From assembly GCA_903813345.2 (NCBI GenBank), contig CAIIXF020000003.1:3254109-3318108 (forward strand): a stretch of 64,000 nucleotides of DNA, read 5' to 3'. A program made the translations under genes and the position numbers. How positions within the stretch are numbered: the first letter of the stretch is position 1; each line of letters begins with the position of its first letter. A model generated the notes under the pieces. It did no database searches and had not been told where the DNA came from. It was given only the letters and a program-made list of their open reading frames with translations. This document shows, piece after piece, positions 60,109 to 64,000 of this stretch. This DNA is from Owenia fusiformis (taxonomy: Eukaryota; Annelida; Polychaeta; Sabellida; Oweniidae).

Positions 60109-62356
60109 TCTGAGAAAGAAAATCAACAACTTTGTTAATACAGTAAAACTTGTGTATAGTGAACATTTTTTTGCCAAGAAAAAACGTTCACTGTAGGTAG
60201 GTGTTCACTAGAGAGAGGGTAATTTATACAGAAGTCAGTGGACTATGTGAGTAATTTTGGAGGCCAGGTGTGAAAGAAATTATGGTCCCCGGAGATTATG
60301 GCCCCCTTTCTTAACGGCCCTTGCTGGCCCTGATTGTGTATACGATAATAAAGGAAAGAGGTCACCATATAAAGCAATGAAGACGTCACCATATAAAGCA
60401 ATGAAGAGTAGGACCATAATTTGAGAGGACCTCCTACCCTTTTACACCGGTCTTCAGTACCCTTTGATACCAGGTTTAATTACAGGCCCGTAGCCAGGGG
60501 GTTCGCAGGGTTTGGGCAAACTCCCCCCTGGCCAAAATCTTTTTCAAAATCATGCAGTTTTTCACCATTTTCACTTCTCAAGTAATTTTAGCCATATTTG
60601 GGCCAAAATTGTCAAATGTGGCCCCTTTGGAAATTTTTGAAAACTCCCCCCCCCTTGGCAAATCCTGGCTACGGGCCTGAATTATATACTTTCAATGCGC
60701 AAAATGAGTACAACTCCCATGGTCAAGGACAGTTTTCTTTGGATTTAACTTCCAAATCCATTCTGCATTTACAATCCTCCAAACGCAAGGGTCAAATCAC
60801 CATTAAAGAAGACAGAAACAGAGTGGATGATGTTTGGATCCCTGCGTTCGGAGGATTGTGGCCTTCGTTTAAGATCCTCCTAAGAACTCCACAATTCTCT
60901 ATGTCATTATTGTCAGGCTAGGTGATTGGGCGCCGTATCAACGAGGTTGCGAGTTCGAGACGCGTGTGCTCCTTTTGTTTATTCATTTAAATGCTGTTTA
61001 ATTGTATCATTTTACTCTAGGATGACAAGTGCAGCGCGGCTGACTACAACAGGGAAGATAGGAGCTGTTGGTTCCATAACAAATTCCCATTGGACACTCG
61101 AAAGTTTAAATATGGCTTGGAGGAATGTTGCGTCCACATTAGGAAAGCTATGGGGCCGGACGATTGTCCCGGGATGTTAGAGCAAATGCACGAGATTTTA
61201 GAAGGTAATCTGATAGCCTAATTCGAATTAAAATAATGACTCAGTAACATTTGATCTACAGTAACCGTACGGCGACCGTAGTTTCCCAAAATAAGAGAAA
61301 TACGCAGCATAAAATATGGAGATAAGTAGTATGTAGATTTTCTATATCGATTTTGTGAAGGTACGGTCGCCGTACGGCCGCCGTACGGCCGCGCACATGA
61401 GCAAAGGTGACAGAGGCTTAAGTCACACTCTGTATGAACCAGGGAGGTCTCAATACAAACTAGGGTAATATTCCCTGGAGGTCAATTATTTATCTATTTT
61501 TGACTGATATATGTATATTACTGGTATATCTCTGGCTTGCAAACGATTACGAAAAATGGTAGTTAACACAGATACACTTCCCTACAATAGTTTGGTAACT
61601 CACTCTACCATTAAGCTAAACTGTAAAACCCCCTTAATATTTGGCAAATTTCAAAAAATCAGAATCAGAAATTGTCACACAGTCTGACCTGCAGTAACCG
61701 AAGTAAAATAAACAGGTCCTGATATGAAAATATTCAATACGGAATCGATCTTGCCAAACTTTTGGAGGGGAGCGTACGATAGATACATGTTTTTAGCATT
61801 AGGCTAACATTCTATTTTTTCTTATAGATGGCAGAATGAAAATGGGTCCACCAGGTCCCCCTGGACAACTAGGACCTCAGGGTCCACCGGGAGACCCAGG
61901 TATTGTTGGACCAATGGGCTTTCGAGGTCCAGAGGGACCTCCCGGGAAACCCGGAGTAGCTGGACCAAAGGGAGACCATGGGATGGTCGGTTCTCCCGGG
62001 AAACCAGGTCCCCCGGGGCCAGTACCTGACAGAGGTCCGCCGGGTATGAGGGGCCCACCGGGACAAGGTGAGCTCAAGGTACATGTACCTTGTATTTTAC
62101 TTGATGCAGTTGGTACAAGTACCTAGTAAACGTACCTGTACACGAACCTTGTTTTATTTTTTTGTTACATGTTCCTTGTATTTACTTTTTTTGGGACACG
62201 GACCTTGTTTTTTTCTCGTTGTTACATGTTATTTACTCAAGTTATAGCTGCATGAATCTTGCATTCATAATTAGTTTCTGTTTTGTCATACTTTTCATTC
62301 TTTTTTAGATAACAACGATGTCGATTTGGCAATGTTTTCCGCAATGGTACAACAAG
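59431..62356 (+). CDS. Secreted PAN/apple-domain collagen-like protein (3' end missing)
   Basis: Five exons: 59,431-59,536, 59,930-60,033, 61,021-61,204, 61,828-62,067 and 62,309-62,356, phases 1, 0, 1, 1, 1 and all GT-AG. Exon 1 gives a signal peptide: basic start, then [17 protein letters not shown]. Exons 2-3 give a Cys-rich module resembling PAN/apple: [51 protein letters not shown], with a further CC and DDCPG. Exon 4 is collagenous, about 24 Gly-X-Y triplets ([19 protein letters not shown]) with one break at GPVPDRG. Exon 5 is a short linker in phase 1. A sixth exon may begin at 62,940 (acceptor CACATTTTCAG, product EDSNSHSKMFTV), but it runs into a mariner element after 12-13 codons. 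It is likely extracellular; a globular C-terminal domain may lie beyond the window. Confidence 0.85.
60140..60235. mobile_element. Fragment of the GTGAACACC-type pogo-like MITE
   Basis: TACAGTAAAACTTGTGTATA then GTGAACATTTTTTTGCC, followed by GTTCACTGTAGGTAGGTGTT and CACTAGAGAGAGG. Related to 20,465-20,636. Lies in an intron of the collagen-like gene. Confidence 0.5.
60265..60452. mobile_element. MITE copy, inverted, GGTGTGAAAGAAATTATGGT
   Basis: CAGGTGTGAAAGAAATTATG at the left and GGTAGGAGGTCC-type sequence (read in reverse) ending ACACCGG at the right. Opposite orientation to 48,119 and 58,655. Confidence 0.85.
60482..60680. mobile_element. MITE, intact ACAGGCCCGTAGCCAGG ends
   Basis: The left ACAGGCCCGTAGCCAGGGGG is mirrored by CCTGGCTACGGGCCTG at the right. 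Best-preserved copy of the family also at 11,811 and 43,275. Confidence 0.9.
60915..60985 (+). repeat. Possible tRNA-derived SINE head
   Basis: GGCTAGGTGATTGGGCGCC resembles an A box, and TTGCGAGTTCGAGACGCG followed by TGTGCTCC resembles the B box and flank of tRNA-derived SINEs. The arms do not fold into an intact tRNA, so I do not call a tRNA gene. Confidence 0.4.
61573..61777. mobile_element. MITE copy, ACACTTCC...GGAGGGGAGCGT
   Basis: The left ACACTTCCCTACAATAGTTT and right CCAAACTTTTGGAGGGGAGC are inverted repeats. Family of 39,322 and 45,514. It ends 50 bp before the collagen exon 4 acceptor. Confidence 0.75.
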
Positions 62357-62984
62357 GTATGTCGCGTTCCTTATTGTTTTTCCAGTATTGATTCCAAATA
62401 ACGTTAGACGGGTCTCGCCGTTAGAGTTTAAGGTGACTGTTAACTTAATCGATTTTCAGAAAAAATTGAAAATTTCACAATCTTGAAATTTTCAAACTCT
62501 TCCTGAGAAGTCGTTTTTATTATTTGCTTGTGCACTGTAATCATTACAAAGACATCAAAGAACAACAAAAAACTTTAGTTTGAGAAAAAAAGTGCCGTTT
62601 AAAGAATTTGAGAAGATTTTTTTCTAGGAGTAGCCCGTGAAAAACCGCTGATTCAAAATATCTGAACATTTCAGAAAATATACTTCAAACATATATCAAA
62701 AACGAAGGAGCAACGGAAATTTGAAAAATTACCCGATAAAAAAATTGGGATCAAAATAAGGAAAAAAGTACACTTCTCAAATTGTTTTTTTTCTATTTTT
62801 TTAATTTGTATGAGAGATTTCAAAATTCTAAAGCTCCTTCCATTTTGGGCTATATTAAAGGGATGTTTCAGAGAAATTAGAAAAAAAATGTTCAGGGACC
62901 TTTGCCGTGCTACTCTTTTTGTCAATTTTTCTGTCACATTTTCAGAGGACTCAAATTCCCATTCCAAAATGTTTACTGTTTCTA

Positions 62985-64000
62985 CGAGGGAAGATCCAAA
63001 AGTTTCCGGCCTAACATAGTTCTAGTTGATGGATTTTCAAAATGATAGTGTCATTTTTCAATGTAGTCTCCCTGTACTTCGATGCACTTGGCCCATCTTC
63101 TTGGCAGCATCTCAAGTCCAGTTCTGAAGAAATCAGGAGCATGACCCTCCAACCACTGGTTAACAGCTATCTTGACCTCATTATCATCATCAAAGCGTTG
63201 CCCTCGTAGAGATTTTTTGAGTTTCCCAAATAGGTAATAGTCACTGGGTGCTTGATCTGGAGAATAGGGTGCGTGCGGTAATAATTCCAGATGGCATTCT
63301 TCTGCTGCATCACGAGCAACTTGGCTTGTGTGAACAGGTGCATTGTCCTGTTGATGCAAAACTCCAAGACGGACTTTGTGTGGCCTGGTTTCATCAAGGT
63401 TAGCTTTTAAAGTACGCAACAAAGCAGCATAATATTCTCCATTCATTGTAGTACCTCTTGGAAGGTAGTCTACTAAGATAGGACCTTCACAGTCCCAGAA
63501 AATGGTGGCCATCATCTTTTTGTTGGATGGGGTGGTGCGAAACTTCTTTGGAGGTGGGGACCCCATATGTTTCCATTGCATTGACTCATGTTTGGTTGAA
63601 GGCTCAAAATGACGCACCCATGTTTCATCACAAGTGACTATTCTCTCCATAAAACCTTGTGGATCAGTGTTATACATGTCCAAAAGCTCTCTTGCAACAG
63701 CAACTCGTTTTGTTTTCATGTCCTCTGTGAGCATACGGGGCACCCATCTTGAGCTTAACTTTTGCATGTGTAAATCTTCATGAATTATTCTACAAACGGT
63801 ACCATATGATAATCCAGTTTATTCTACAAGTTCACGTATAGATTTCCGCCTATCTTCCAATATTGTTCGATGTACAAGATCAACATTTCTATCTGAAGTG
63901 ACATCTTTAGGTCTTCCAGAACGTGGTGCATCATCGATTGATTCCCGCCCACGTTTAAATTCAGCCACCCAAAATTTTACAGTAGAATAGGAGGGAGCAC
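62985..64000 (-). mobile_element. mariner element, truncated by the window edge
   Basis: The 3' end begins after a TA at 62,983 with CGAGGGAAGATCCAAAAGTT, a mariner-type terminal repeat. The transposase lies on the minus strand and runs to the right edge. The other terminus is outside the window. Confidence 0.85.
63051..64000 (-). pseudogene. mariner transposase with one in-frame stop, 5' end cut off
   Basis: DD34D mariner transposase. The open part (63,767-63,051, 238 aa) contains VTCDETWVRHFEP, HQQDNAPVHTS and PYSPDQAPSDYYLF. Exactly 34 residues separate the second Asp from the Asp of PSD, the mariner spacing. Upstream of 63,767 the same frame continues to the edge with the helix-turn-helix part ([20 protein letters not shown], then LSYGTVCRIIHEDL), interrupted once by TAA in the ELVE*TGLS segment near 63,820. 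Apart from this stop the gene looks intact over the visible part, so the insertion is fairly young. Confidence 0.88.

Noticed and set aside
60915-60985. Intact tRNA gene
   Set aside because: A and B box-like words are present, but I cannot fold acceptor and anticodon arms; a SINE remnant is more likely.
61822-62084. Minus-strand frames opposite the collagen exon
   Set aside because: Gly/Pro codon periodicity keeps the opposite strand open; the plus strand has the phase-matched exon.

Overview
The window is nuclear DNA of an animal. It is AT-rich, its genes are cut into short phase-compatible exons by GT-AG introns, and Tc1/mariner relics, MITE-like inverted-repeat elements and minisatellites are everywhere. 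The gene content fits a non-vertebrate bilaterian: ALKBH4, a RIPK1-type kinase with RHIM and death domain, MRPL52, a nodulin-like MFS transporter, PNKP, SMIM7 and a PAN-collagen protein. A marine lophotrochozoan or invertebrate deuterostome is my guess; the sequence does not settle the phylum. All gene models below were assembled by eye from splice sites, reading phase and family resemblance.

Layout. 1-2,400: G/C-run satellite with a 998-bp tandem duplication. 2,800-4,740: palindromic GCTGTGACAGC minisatellites. 7,001-9,881 (+): ALKBH4 in three exons, with copies of its first-exon start upstream. 12,105-22,142 (-): complete 11-exon RIPK1-like gene, with a long-TIR mariner relic in its last intron. 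23,658-24,886 (+): small unknown two-exon ORF with a duplicated first exon, directly ahead of MRPL52 (24,987-30,614, +). Intron 2 of MRPL52 is almost entirely a 59-bp array. 30,767-32,155 and 32,993-35,547: inverted-repeat elements. 37,432-38,892 (+): single-exon MFS transporter. 40,785-42,950: foldback element tipped with short tandem repeats. 43,581-44,303 (-): two exons encoding a CBP/p300-type TAZ1 zinc finger. 47,360-56,317 (-): complete 12-exon PNKP, with SMIM7 (56,583-56,810, -) just upstream. 59,431-62,356 and beyond (+): PAN/collagen gene, apparently interrupted by a mariner element running off the right edge.

The most unusual signal is in MRPL52. The last ~41 nt of exon 2 plus the first ~18 nt of intron 2, including the 5' splice site, are repeated 74 times at exact 59-bp spacing (25,660-30,040). 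Most units also carry an AG that would make a symmetric 24-nt, phase 1-1 micro-exon. PNKP exon 9 shows the same architecture independently (eight copies, 50-bp spacing, 49,681-50,090). Two genes in one window with minisatellites seeded on an exon-intron junction suggest a recurrent process in this genome.

The genes look functionally unrelated, apart from ALKBH4 and PNKP both belonging to nucleic-acid repair or modification families. I see no operon, CRISPR array or prokaryotic feature.
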